Shown here in pieces: positions 14,277 to 22,575 of a stretch of DNA of 32,768 nucleotides. Source of the DNA: Aphodosoma sp045631465 (GTDB taxonomy: Bacteria; Bacteroidota; Bacteroidia; Bacteroidales; Paludibacteraceae); NCBI GenBank assembly GCA_045631465.1, contig JAZQUV010000014.1:1-32768 (forward strand), read 5' to 3'. Position 1 is the stretch's first letter. Each line of letters begins with the position of its first letter. The notes below the pieces were generated by a model. That model saw nothing but the letters and a program-made list of their open reading frames with translations. It did not search any database and was not told where the DNA came from. The position numbers and the translations under genes are program-made.

Positions 14277-15464
14277 ATGGCAAAAGAAAAATTTGACAGA
14301 TCGAAACCACACGTAAACGTTGGTACAATCGGTCACGTTGACCACGGTAAAACTACTTTGACTGCAGCTATCACTACAGTGCTTGCAAAAAAAGGTCTTT
14401 CTGAATTGCGTTCATTCGACTCTATCGACAACGCTCCAGAAGAAAAAGAACGTGGTATCACTATTAATACTTCTCACGTAGAGTATCAAACAGCTTCTCG
14501 TCACTATGCACACGTTGACTGTCCAGGTCACGCCGACTACGTTAAAAACATGGTTACTGGTGCTGCTCAAATGGACGGTGCTATCATCGTAGTAGCTGCA
14601 ACTGACGGTCCTATGCCACAAACACGTGAGCACATTCTTCTCGCTCGCCAAGTAAACGTTCCTCGTCTTGTTGTATTCATGAACAAATGTGACATGGTTG
14701 ACGACGAAGAAATGCTTGAACTCGTTGAAATGGAAATGCGTGAACTTCTCGCTTTCTATGAATTCGATGGCGACAATACTCCTATCATCCGTGGTTCTGC
14801 TCTTGGTGCATTGAACGGCGAAGCTCAATGGGAAGACAAAGTTATGGAACTTATGGATAACGTTGATAACTGGATCCAACTTCCTCCACGTGCTGTAGAT
14901 AAACCATTCTTGATGCCTGTTGAAGACGTATTCTCTATCACTGGTCGTGGTACAGTTGCTACAGGTCGTATCGAAACTGGTGTTATCCACGTAGGTGACG
15001 CAGTTGAAATCATCGGTCTTGGTGCTGAAAAACTTACTTCTACAGTTACTGGTGTTGAGATGTTCCGTAAACTTCTCGATGAAGGTGAAGCTGGTGATAA
15101 CGTAGGTCTTCTCCTCCGTGGTATCGACAAAAACGAAATCAAACGTGGTATGGTTATCACTCACCCAGGTAAAGTGACTCCTCACACTAACTTCAAAGCT
15201 TCTGTTTATATCTTGAAAAAAGAAGAAGGTGGTCGTCACACTCCATTCCACAACAAATATCGTCCACAATTCTACATCCGTACTTTGGACGTAACAGGTG
15301 AAATCACTCTTCCAGAAGGAACTGAAATGGTTATGCCAGGTGACAACTTGGAAATCACAGTTCAACTTATCTACCCAGTAGCATGTAGCGAAGGTCTTCG
15401 TTTCGCTATCCGCGAAGGTGGTCGTACAGTAGGTTCTGGTCAAATCACTGCAATTCTTGACTAA
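14277..15464 (+). CDS. tuf: elongation factor Tu
   Basis: A 395-residue EF-Tu, the GTPase that brings aminoacyl-tRNA to the ribosome. G-domain motifs are GHVDHGKT (19-26), DCPGH (81-85) and NKCD (about 135-138). Domains 2 and 3 are complete, with FSITGRGTV and the C-terminal RFAIREGGRTVGSG. Codon use is strongly biased, as expected for a very highly expressed gene; this bias makes a long antisense open frame. It sits between tRNA-Thr(GGU) and tRNA-Trp and is probably co-transcribed with the tRNAs from 13864-13894. A terminator-like hairpin follows 17 nt after the stop. No Shine-Dalgarno. Confidence 0.98.
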   Translation: MAKEKFDRSKPHVNVGTIGHVDHGKTTLTAAITTVLAKKGLSELRSFDSIDNAPEEKERGITINTSHVEYQTASRHYAHVDCPGHADYVKNMVTGAAQMDGAIIVVAATDGPMPQTREHILLARQVNVPRLVVFMNKCDMVDDEEMLELVEMEMRELLAFYEFDGDNTPIIRGSALGALNGEAQWEDKVMELMDNVDNWIQLPPRAVDKPFLMPVEDVFSITGRGTVATGRIETGVIHVGDAVEIIGLGAEKLTSTVTGVEMFRKLLDEGEAGDNVGLLLRGIDKNEIKRGMVITHPGKVTPHTNFKASVYILKKEEGGRHTPFHNKYRPQFYIRTLDVTGEITLPEGTEMVMPGDNLEITVQLIYPVACSEGLRFAIREGGRTVGSGQITAILD

Positions 15465-15481
15465 TACAAGGATTAATATAT

Positions 15482-15524
15482 AAAAAGGAAACGGGATAGC
15501 GTTTCGCAATCCCGCTCCTTTTTT
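15482..15524 (+). terminator. hairpin with T run after tuf
   Basis: The 6-bp core cgggat/atcccg (15492-15497 and 15509-15514) is extended outward by aaaaagg pairing with cctttttt past a small internal mismatch and bulge; the loop is 11 nt. Six T follow the GC part. It lies between tuf and tRNA-Trp, so it may end much tuf transcription or act as a partial terminator. Confidence 0.65.
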
Positions 15525-15529
15525 GAAAT

Positions 15530-15602
15530 ACGGGTCTAGCTCAGTTGGTAGAGCACTGGTCTCCAAAACCAGGTGTCGGGAGTTCGAGCCTCTCGACCCG
15601 TG
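15530..15602 (+). tRNA. tRNA-Trp (anticodon CCA)
   Basis: A 73-nt cloverleaf: acceptor ACGGGTC/GACCCGT, D arm GCTC/GAGC, anticodon stem CTGGT/ACCAG with loop CTCCAAA, T stem GGGAG/CTCTC, discriminator G; no encoded CCA. It lies 21 nt before secE. Confidence 0.96.
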
Positions 15603-15623
15603 CTAAAAAACTATTTGTAAATT

Positions 15624-15812
15624 ATGAAACTAATCAACTATTTTAAAGAATCCTATACTGAGCTTGTAGAGAAGACCTCATGGCCAACTCGTAAAGAGCT
15701 AACTAGTAGTGCGGTAGTTGTTTTGATAGCTTCCCTCCTTATCGCATTGGTAGTTTGGGTTATGGATTTAGGTTTCGAAAACATTATGTCTTTAATTTAC
15801 AAATACATTTAA
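15624..15812 (+). CDS. secE: preprotein translocase subunit SecE
   Basis: A 62-residue short SecE. The cytoplasmic amphipathic helix with the conserved SYTELVEKTSWPTRKEL segment precedes a single membrane span (about residues 29-52, VVVLIASLLIALVVWVMDLG). It clamps SecY in the inner-membrane Sec channel. Single-span SecE is normal for this phylum. It lies 21 nt after tRNA-Trp and 18 nt before nusG, the universal secE-nusG pair. Confidence 0.95.
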   Translation: MKLINYFKESYTELVEKTSWPTRKELTSSAVVVLIASLLIALVVWVMDLGFENIMSLIYKYI

Positions 15813-15816
15813 TTTT

Positions 15817-15822
15817 AGGAGG
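15817..15822 (+). promoter_or_regulatory. strong Shine-Dalgarno before nusG
   Basis: AGGAGG ends 8 nt before ATG 15831, the textbook distance. It stands out because neighbouring ribosomal protein, secE, tuf and rpo genes have none. Confidence 0.75.
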
Positions 15823-15830
15823 AATTAAAA

Positions 15831-16385
15831 ATGTCTGAGACAACTAAGAAATGGTATGTCCTTCGTGCTGTTGCTGGCAAGGAGGCAAAGGTGAAGGAGT
15901 ATATTGATGCAGAAATCAAGAACTCAAACCTTGGTCAATATGTATCTCAGGTTTTGATTCCAACTGAAAAAGTGTATTCTGTACGTAATGGCAAGAAAGT
16001 TGTTAAAGAACGCAGTTATCTTCCTGGATATGTCCTCGTTGAGGCAGCATTGAATGGTGAGGTGACTGGTCACTTGCGTGATAACGTTCCAAATGTCATT
16101 GGCTTTTTAGGTGCTTCTGTAGGAAAACAACCGGAACCACTTAGAGACTCTGAAGTGAAACGTATATTAGGCCTATTCGATGAAATCGCAGAAACTGAAG
16201 AAGAGGTGATTTTGACTCCTTTTTATGTTGGCGACAATGTGAAAGTTATTTCTGATCCTTTTAATGGATTCTCGGGAGTAATCGAAGAAGTTAACAACGA
16301 GCAGAAGAAACTAAAAGTAATGGTCAAAATCTTTGGACGTCAAACTCCAGTAGAGCTTGGTTTTACACAAGTAGAAAAAGAGTAA
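15831..16385 (+). CDS. nusG: transcription termination/antitermination factor NusG
   Basis: A 184-residue NusG: an N-terminal NGN domain (KKWYVLRAVAGKE, SYLPGYVLVEA, VIGFLGA) that binds the RNA polymerase clamp, and a C-terminal KOW domain (about residues 130-184, FNGFSGVIEEVNNEQ) that contacts Rho or ribosomal protein S10. Length is normal, with no insert. The start is fixed by the AGGAGG 8 nt upstream. The next gene, rplK, follows after 95 nt. Confidence 0.97.
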   Translation: MSETTKKWYVLRAVAGKEAKVKEYIDAEIKNSNLGQYVSQVLIPTEKVYSVRNGKKVVKERSYLPGYVLVEAALNGEVTGHLRDNVPNVIGFLGASVGKQPEPLRDSEVKRILGLFDEIAETEEEVILTPFYVGDNVKVISDPFNGFSGVIEEVNNEQKKLKVMVKIFGRQTPVELGFTQVEKE

Positions 16386-16480
16386 TTCATTTTGTTACGA
16401 ATTTGATTGCTCTAGCTATTTAAGAATCGGGGATCTCAGTGAAGTTCCCTTTTGTTAAAACAAAAAAAATTAAAAGAATT

Positions 16481-16921
16481 ATGGCAAAAGAAATTGCTGG
16501 ATTTATTAAATTGCAAATTAAAGGTGGTGCAGCAAATCCATCACCTCCTGTAGGACCTGCTCTTGGTTCTAAAGGTATCAATATAATGGAATTCTGTAAG
16601 CAGTTTAATGCCAGAACTCAAGACAAAGCTGGTAAAGTGTTGCCTGTAGTAATTACTTACTACGCAGACAAATCTTTCACTTTTGTTGTAAAAACTCCTC
16701 CAGTTGCAATTCAACTTTTGGAAGTTTCAAAACAAAAATCTGGTAGCGCAGAACCTAACCGTAAAAAAGTGGCTGAAATCACTTGGGAACAAGTTCGTGC
16801 TATCGCTGAAGATAAAATGCCTGACTTGAACTGCTTTGAAATTGGGGCTGCTATGAAAATGGTAGCAGGAACTGCGAGAAGTATGGGTATCGCTGTTAAA
16901 GGCGAATTTCCTAATTGTTAA
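16481..16921 (+). CDS. rplK: 50S ribosomal protein uL11
   Basis: A 146-residue L11 starting MAKEIAGFIKLQIKGGAANP, with PPVGPALGSKG (about residues 22-32) and the C-terminal rRNA-binding domain ending IAVKGEFPNC. A longer frame from GTG 16439 adds unlike residues and is rejected. L11 forms the GTPase-associated centre with L10/L12. Its stop is 20 nt before rplA. Confidence 0.97.
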   Translation: MAKEIAGFIKLQIKGGAANPSPPVGPALGSKGINIMEFCKQFNARTQDKAGKVLPVVITYYADKSFTFVVKTPPVAIQLLEVSKQKSGSAEPNRKKVAEITWEQVRAIAEDKMPDLNCFEIGAAMKMVAGTARSMGIAVKGEFPNC

Positions 16922-16941
16922 TTATTAAAACTTCAATTGAA

Positions 16942-17640
16942 ATGGGAAAACTAACAAAAAATCAAAAGTTGGCTTTAGAAAAAATTGAAGCAGGAAAGGC
17001 TTATACACTCAAAGAAGCTGCAAAATTGGTAAAAGAAATTACTACTACCAAATTCGATGCCTCTGTTGATATCGATGTACGCTTGGGTGTTGACCCACGT
17101 AAAGCAAACCAAATGGTTCGTGGCGTGGTATCATTGCCAAATGGTACAGGTAAACAAGTAAGAGTTCTTGCATTATGTACTCCTGATAAAGAAGCTGAAG
17201 CTAAAGCTGCTGGCGCTGATTACGTTGGTCTTGATGAGTATATCGAAAAAATCAAAGGTGGTTGGACAGATGTTGATGTTATCATCACAATGCCTGCTAT
17301 CATGGGTAAAATCGGTGCTCTCGGTCGCGTTTTGGGTCCTCGTGGACTTATGCCAAACCCAAAAAGTGGTACAGTGACTATGGACGTTGCAAGCGCAGTA
17401 CGTGAAGTGAAACAAGGTAAAATCGATTTCAAAGTTGATAAATATGGTATCGTTCACACTTCTATCGGTAAAGTATCGTTTGACGAACAAAAAATCGTAG
17501 AAAATGCGCGCGAATTCATGGCAACTATCATGAAATTGAAACCTTCAACTGCTAAAGGTACTTACGTTAAGAGCATTTATCTTTCTACAACTATGAGTAA
17601 AGGTGTTAAAGTTGACACCAAATCTATTGATGAAAACTAA
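16942..17640 (+). CDS. rplA: 50S ribosomal protein uL1
   Basis: A 232-residue L1 starting MGKLTKNQKLALEKIE; ATG 16942 is chosen over an upstream in-frame codon inside rplK. It has the conserved FDASVDIDVRLGVDPRKANQ and GRVLGPRGLMPNPKSGTV blocks. L1 forms the ribosome stalk that moves deacylated tRNA and, in other bacteria, represses its own operon by binding the L11-L1 mRNA; no copy of that target was checked here. It is 12 nt before rplJ. Confidence 0.97.
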   Translation: MGKLTKNQKLALEKIEAGKAYTLKEAAKLVKEITTTKFDASVDIDVRLGVDPRKANQMVRGVVSLPNGTGKQVRVLALCTPDKEAEAKAAGADYVGLDEYIEKIKGGWTDVDVIITMPAIMGKIGALGRVLGPRGLMPNPKSGTVTMDVASAVREVKQGKIDFKVDKYGIVHTSIGKVSFDEQKIVENAREFMATIMKLKPSTAKGTYVKSIYLSTTMSKGVKVDTKSIDEN

Positions 17641-17652
17641 TAATCTGAAAGT

Positions 17653-18168
17653 ATGAAAAAGGAAGATAAAAGCATAGTAATTGATCAAATTAAAGAAGTT
17701 ATTTCTTCATATTCTCACTTCTACCTTACAGAAACACAAGGTATGAATGCTGAGCAAGTAAGCGAACTTCGTAGAGAATGCTACAAAAATGACATCAAAA
17801 TGCTTGTTGTTAAAAACAAGTTGATGATTAAAGCACTCGAGTCACTCGAAGGAGATTTCTCTCCACTCTACGATTCTTTGAAAGCTAACACAGCAGTATT
17901 GTTCTCAAACGTAGGCAATGCTCCTGCTAAACTTATCAAAGACTTCAACAAAAAGAACATGAAACCAGTTCTTAAAGCTGCTTACGTTGAAGAATCGTTC
18001 TATATTGGTGAAAACCAAATTGAAGCTCTTGCTAACATTAAGAGCAAAAACGAACTTATCGGCGAAGTTATTGGCTTGCTCCAATCGCCTGCTAAGAACG
18101 TTATCTCTGCACTCCAATCTGGAGGAAATACAATTCATGGAGTACTTAAAACACTCTCTGAAAGATAA
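17653..18168 (+). CDS. rplJ: 50S ribosomal protein uL10
   Basis: A 171-residue L10. The N-terminal domain binds 23S rRNA (SHFYLTETQGMNAEQVSELR, KNDIKMLVVKNKLM); the C-terminal helix carries the L12 dimers. It begins 12 nt after rplA and ends 48 nt before rplL. Length is normal. Confidence 0.96.
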   Translation: MKKEDKSIVIDQIKEVISSYSHFYLTETQGMNAEQVSELRRECYKNDIKMLVVKNKLMIKALESLEGDFSPLYDSLKANTAVLFSNVGNAPAKLIKDFNKKNMKPVLKAAYVEESFYIGENQIEALANIKSKNELIGEVIGLLQSPAKNVISALQSGGNTIHGVLKTLSER

Positions 18169-18216
18169 TCTTTATTTTCTAATTAAATTAATACAAACAA
18201 ATAAATATTTATTACA

Positions 18217-18591
18217 ATGGCAGATTTGAAAGCTTTTGCAGAACAATTGGTAAACTTGACCGTTAAAGAGGTTAACGAGTTGGCCGAAATCTTGAAAAAC
18301 GAATATGGTATCGAACCTGCTGCTGCAGCTGTTGCTGTTGCTGCTCCTGCTGCTGGTGCTGAAGCAGCGGCTGAAGAAAAAACTTCATTCGATGTAATCT
18401 TGAAATCAGCTGGTGCAAACAAACTCGCTGTAGTTAAATTGGTGAAAGAACTTACTGGTCTTGGCTTGAAAGAAGCTAAAGATATCGTTGACGGCGCTCC
18501 TTCTAACCTTAAAGAAGGTGTTTCTAAAGACGAAGCTGAAGCTCTTAAAAAACAACTTGCTGAAGCAGGTGCTGAAGTTGAACTTAAGTAA
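18217..18591 (+). CDS. rplL: 50S ribosomal protein bL12
   Basis: A 124-residue L7/L12. It has an N-terminal dimerisation domain, an Ala-rich hinge (about residues 35-52, AAAAVAVAAPAAGAEAA) and the C-terminal factor-binding domain with KLAVVKLVKELTGLGLKEAK. It recruits translational GTPases. It is followed by a hairpin (18621-18660) and then rpoB. Confidence 0.97.
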   Translation: MADLKAFAEQLVNLTVKEVNELAEILKNEYGIEPAAAAVAVAAPAAGAEAAAEEKTSFDVILKSAGANKLAVVKLVKELTGLGLKEAKDIVDGAPSNLKEGVSKDEAEALKKQLAEAGAEVELK

Positions 18592-18620
18592 GACTTTACT
18601 CCTGTTCAGTCAGGAAATAT

Positions 18621-18660
18621 GGTTTAGATTCCCGATAAAAAGGGACTCTAAACCTTTTTA
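18621..18660 (+). terminator. attenuator-like hairpin between rplL and rpoB
   Basis: ggtttagattccc (18621-18633) pairs with gggactctaaacc (18642-18654), 12 of 13 pairs, with an 8-nt loop gataaaaa and then TTTTTA. It lies 29 nt after rplL and 38 nt before rpoB. By analogy with E. coli, where a partial terminator lowers rpoBC relative to ribosomal protein transcripts, this is probably an attenuator; no promoter box is seen downstream. Confidence 0.8.
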
Positions 18661-18698
18661 CGTATAATTCACTAAGTTCAACAAATATTCTTATACTC

Positions 18699-21600
18699 AT
18701 GTCTTTAAATACTAACAATCAAAGAGTTAGTTTTGCTTCGGTGAAAAGTCAATTGCCTTATCCTGACTTTCTCGAGGTTCAACTCAAATCGTTTAGGGAT
18801 TTCTTCCAACTCGATACAGCTACCGAGCATAGGAAGAATGAGGGTATGTATAAAGTTTTTGCTGAAAACTTCCCAATTGCAGATACCCGCAATAATTTCG
18901 TACTAGAATTTCTCGACTATTATATAGAACCACCTCGTTATACAATCGAGGAGTGTCTTCGTCGTGGTCTTACTTATAGTGTGCCTTTGAAGGCTAAACT
19001 TAAACTTTATTGTACAGACCCAGATCACGAAGAATTTGAACCTGTTATCCAAGATGTATTTTTGGGACCTATCCCATATATGACAGATAAGGGTACTTTT
19101 GTCATAAATGGTGCTGAACGTGTTATTGTTTCGCAATTGCACCGTTCGCCAGGTGTGTTCTTTGGTCAAAGTGTACATACAAATGGTACTAAACTTTATT
19201 CTGCTCGTATTATTCCATTTCGTGGTTCATGGATCGAATTTGCAACTGACATCAATAATGTTATGTATGCTTATATCGACCGTAAGAAAAAATTGCCAGT
19301 AACTACTTTGTTGCGTGCAATTGGTTACGAAACAGATAAAGACATCCTTGAAACTTTTGGTCTTGCAGAAGAAGTTAAAGTTAATAAAACTAACCTTAAT
19401 CGTGTTGTTGGTCGTCAACTTGCTGCTCGTGTAGTGAAACCACGTATCGAGGACTTTGTTGATGAAGCTACAGGTGAGGTTGTTACTGTTGAGCGTACAG
19501 AAGTTATTATTGAACGTGAAACAGAATTGACTAAAGCTCACATTCAACCTATTATTGATTCGGGTAGTCAAACAATTCTTCTTCACAAAGAAGAGCAAAA
19601 TATGACAGAGTATCAAATTATTTATAATACTCTTCAAAAAGACCCTTCAAATACAGAGCGTGAAGCGGTATTGCATATCTATCGTCAACTTCGTAATGCA
19701 GAACCAGCAGATGACCAAACTGCTCGTGAGGTTATCAATGGTTTGTTCTTCTCAGAAAAGCGTTATGATTTGGGCGAAGTGGGTCGCTATCGTATCAATA
19801 AAAAACTTAATCTCACTACAGATATGGATGTTCGCGTGCTTACTCGCGAGGACATCATTGAGATTATCAAATATCTTATCGAACTTATTAACTCTAAAGT
19901 TACGGTCGACGATATTGACCACTTGAGTAATCGTCGTGTACGTACTGTTGGAGAACAATTATATAATCAATTTGGTGTAGGTCTTGCTCGTATGTCTCGT
20001 ACTATTCGTGAGCGTATGAATGTTCGCGATAATGAGGTTTTCACACCAGTAGACCTTATCAATGCTAAAACAATATCTTCTGTCATCAATACTTATTTTG
20101 GTACTAATGCGTTGTCGCAATTCATGGACCAAACTAACCCATTGGCAGAAATCACACATAAACGCCGTTTGTCGGCACTTGGTCCTGGTGGTCTTTCGCG
20201 TGACCGCGCTGGTTTCGAGGTTCGTGACGTTCACTATACTCACTATGGTCGTCTTTGTCCTATTGAAACTCCAGAGGGGCCAAACATTGGTCTTATCTCT
20301 TCTTTGTGTATTTACGCAAAAATCAATGAACTTGGTTTTATCTCTACTCCTTATCGTAAGGTAGAAGATGGTAGAGTGAATTTGAACAATGATGATGTTG
20401 TTTATCTTACTGCGGAAGAAGAAGAAGATCTTGTAGTAGCTCAAGGTAATGCTCCTTTGAATCCAGATGGTACATTTATCCGTAACAAAGTTAAAGCACG
20501 TCTTGAGGCAGACTTCCCACTTGTAGCTCCAACAGAGGTGAATATGATGGACGTAGCTCCACAACAAATTGCGTCTATTGCAGCTGCATTGATTCCATTC
20601 CTTGAACACGATGACGCGAACCGTGCGTTGATGGGATCTAACATGATGCGTCAGGCAGTTCCATTGCTTCGTTCGGAAGCTCCTATTGTGGGTACAGGTA
20701 TTGAAGGTCAGATGATTCGCGACTCTCGTACTCAAATTATGGCAGAGGGTGAAGGTGTTGTTGAATTTGTTGACGCTTCGGTTATTCGTATTAATTATGA
20801 TCGTACAGATGATGAAGAATTTGTAAGTTTTGTAGATTCGGTTAAAGAGTATAAATTGCCTAAATTTATGCGTACTAACCAAGATACTACAATTGACCTT
20901 CGTCCGATTGTGCGTAAAGGCGATAAAGTGACTAAAGGTCAAATTCTCACAGAGGGTTATTCAACTCAAAATGGTGAGTTGGCGCTTGGTCGCAACCTTA
21001 AAGTGGCATATATTCCATGGAAAGGTTATAACTATGAGGATGCTATTGTGCTTAACGAACGTATTGTTCGTGAAGACATCTTTACTTCGGTACACGTTAG
21101 TGAATACTCTCTCGAAGTTCGTGAGACAAAACGTGGAGCAGAAGAACTTACATCGGATATTCCAAACGTAAGTGAAGATGCAACTCGCAACCTTGACGAA
21201 AATGGTATTATCCGCATTGGAGCACATGTTGTTCCTGGTGATATTCTTATTGGTAAGATCACTCCAAAAGGAGAAACAGACCCAACTCCAGAAGAAAAAC
21301 TTCTTCGTGCTATTTTCGGTGATAAAGCGGGTGATGTTAAGGATGCGTCTCTCAAGGCATCACCATCTCTTCGCGGTGTAATTATCGGCAAAGAGTTGTA
21401 TTGCAAAGCTATCAAAACACGTAAAGATCGTATTGCTGACAAAGAGATCCTTGATCGTATGGATGAAAACTTCAAACAAGAAGTTGCAGCATTGAAAGCT
21501 TTGTTGATTGAAAAATTGGTTGCTACAATCAATGGTAAAACATCGCAAGGTGTTAAAGACTTTATGGGTGTTGATATTATCCCACGTGGTAATAAATTCA

Positions 21601-22511
21601 CACAAAAAGTGTTGAACGAAATCGATTTCAATACGGTACAGTTGACAAAATGGACAACAGATGCTCACCGTAATGATATGATTCGTGATATTATCAAAAA
21701 CTATTTGCGCAAAGTTAAAGAACTTGATGCTCAACTTAAACGTGCTAAATTCAACCTTACTATTGGCGATGAACTTCCATCGGGTATTGTTCAACTTGCG
21801 AAAGTTTATGTTGCTAAAAAACGTAAAATCCGCGTAGGTGACAAAATGGCGGGTCGTCACGGTAACAAAGGTATCGTTTCTAAAGTTGTTCGTCAAGAAG
21901 ATATGCCATTCCTTGCTGATGGTACTCCAGTAGATATCTGTTTGAACCCACTTGGTGTGCCTTCACGTATGAACCTTGGTCAGATTTTCGAAGCTGTTCT
22001 TGGTTGGGCAGGTAAAGAGCTAGGCGTTAAATTCGCTACTCCTATCTTTGATGGTGCAGATATCGACGACTTGAACGAATGGTGTGATAAAGCTGGTGTA
22101 CCTCGTTATGGTAAAACTTATCTTTATGATGGTGGTACAGGTGAACGTTTTGACCAACCTGCAACAGTAGGTGTGACTTACTTCTTGAAACTTGGTCACA
22201 TGGTTGATGACAAAATGCACGCTCGTTCTATTGGTCCTTACTCACTTATTACTCAACAACCATTGGGTGGTAAAGCTCAGTTTGGTGGTCAACGTTTTGG
22301 TGAGATGGAGGTTTGGGCACTTGAGGCATTTGGTGCATCAAGCATTCTTCAAGAAATTTTGACTGTTAAATCTGACGATGTTATGGGTCGTGCTCGTGCT
22401 TACGAAGCTATTGTTAAGGGCGAACCTATGCCTCAAGCAGGTATCCCTGAATCGCTCAACGTATTGTTGCACGAATTAGAAGGTCTTGCTCTTAGTGTTA
22501 AATTAGAGTAA
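18699..22511 (+). CDS. rpoB: RNA polymerase subunit beta
   Basis: A 1270-residue beta subunit, complete. The rifampicin pocket (F467 to about S492) reads LSQFMDQTNPLAEITHKRR followed by LSALG. Positions equivalent to E. coli D516, H526 and S531 are D477, H487 and S492, the rifampicin-sensitive residues. The GDKMAGRHGNKG segment near the active site is at 1047-1058. The C-terminus (SLNVLLHELEGLALSVKLE) is intact. It is preceded by the attenuator and followed after 64 nt by rpoC. No Shine-Dalgarno. Confidence 0.99.
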   Translation: MSLNTNNQRVSFASVKSQLPYPDFLEVQLKSFRDFFQLDTATEHRKNEGMYKVFAENFPIADTRNNFVLEFLDYYIEPPRYTIEECLRRGLTYSVPLKAKLKLYCTDPDHEEFEPVIQDVFLGPIPYMTDKGTFVINGAERVIVSQLHRSPGVFFGQSVHTNGTKLYSARIIPFRGSWIEFATDINNVMYAYIDRKKKLPVTTLLRAIGYETDKDILETFGLAEEVKVNKTNLNRVVGRQLAARVVKPRIEDFVDEATGEVVTVERTEVIIERETELTKAHIQPIIDSGSQTILLHKEEQNMTEYQIIYNTLQKDPSNTEREAVLHIYRQLRNAEPADDQTAREVINGLFFSEKRYDLGEVGRYRINKKLNLTTDMDVRVLTREDIIEIIKYLIELINSKVTVDDIDHLSNRRVRTVGEQLYNQFGVGLARMSRTIRERMNVRDNEVFTPVDLINAKTISSVINTYFGTNALSQFMDQTNPLAEITHKRRLSALGPGGLSRDRAGFEVRDVHYTHYGRLCPIETPEGPNIGLISSLCIYAKINELGFISTPYRKVEDGRVNLNNDDVVYLTAEEEEDLVVAQGNAPLNPDGTFIRNKVKARLEADFPLVAPTEVNMMDVAPQQIASIAAALIPFLEHDDANRALMGSNMMRQAVPLLRSEAPIVGTGIEGQMIRDSRTQIMAEGEGVVEFVDASVIRINYDRTDDEEFVSFVDSVKEYKLPKFMRTNQDTTIDLRPIVRKGDKVTKGQILTEGYSTQNGELALGRNLKVAYIPWKGYNYEDAIVLNERIVREDIFTSVHVSEYSLEVRETKRGAEELTSDIPNVSEDATRNLDENGIIRIGAHVVPGDILIGKITPKGETDPTPEEKLLRAIFGDKAGDVKDASLKASPSLRGVIIGKELYCKAIKTRKDRIADKEILDRMDENFKQEVAALKALLIEKLVATINGKTSQGVKDFMGVDIIPRGNKFTQKVLNEIDFNTVQLTKWTTDAHRNDMIRDIIKNYLRKVKELDAQLKRAKFNLTIGDELPSGIVQLAKVYVAKKRKIRVGDKMAGRHGNKGIVSKVVRQEDMPFLADGTPVDICLNPLGVPSRMNLGQIFEAVLGWAGKELGVKFATPIFDGADIDDLNEWCDKAGVPRYGKTYLYDGGTGERFDQPATVGVTYFLKLGHMVDDKMHARSIGPYSLITQQPLGGKAQFGGQRFGEMEVWALEAFGASSILQEILTVKSDDVMGRARAYEAIVKGEPMPQAGIPESLNVLLHELEGLALSVKLE

Positions 22512-22575
22512 TACCACTCATTAGAGGAATTTAATATTAATTGCGCATTTATTTGCACTTATCATATAAAAGACT

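Noticed and set aside
14412..15566. A 384-codon open frame antisense to tuf
   Set aside because: It is a shadow of the strong codon bias of tuf, runs through the tRNA-Trp region, and its translation is a low-complexity Thr/Ser/Phe-rich string without motifs.
19959..20942. A 327-codon open frame antisense to rpoB
   Set aside because: Same cause: codon bias of a conserved gene on the plus strand. There is no start context and no protein family likeness.
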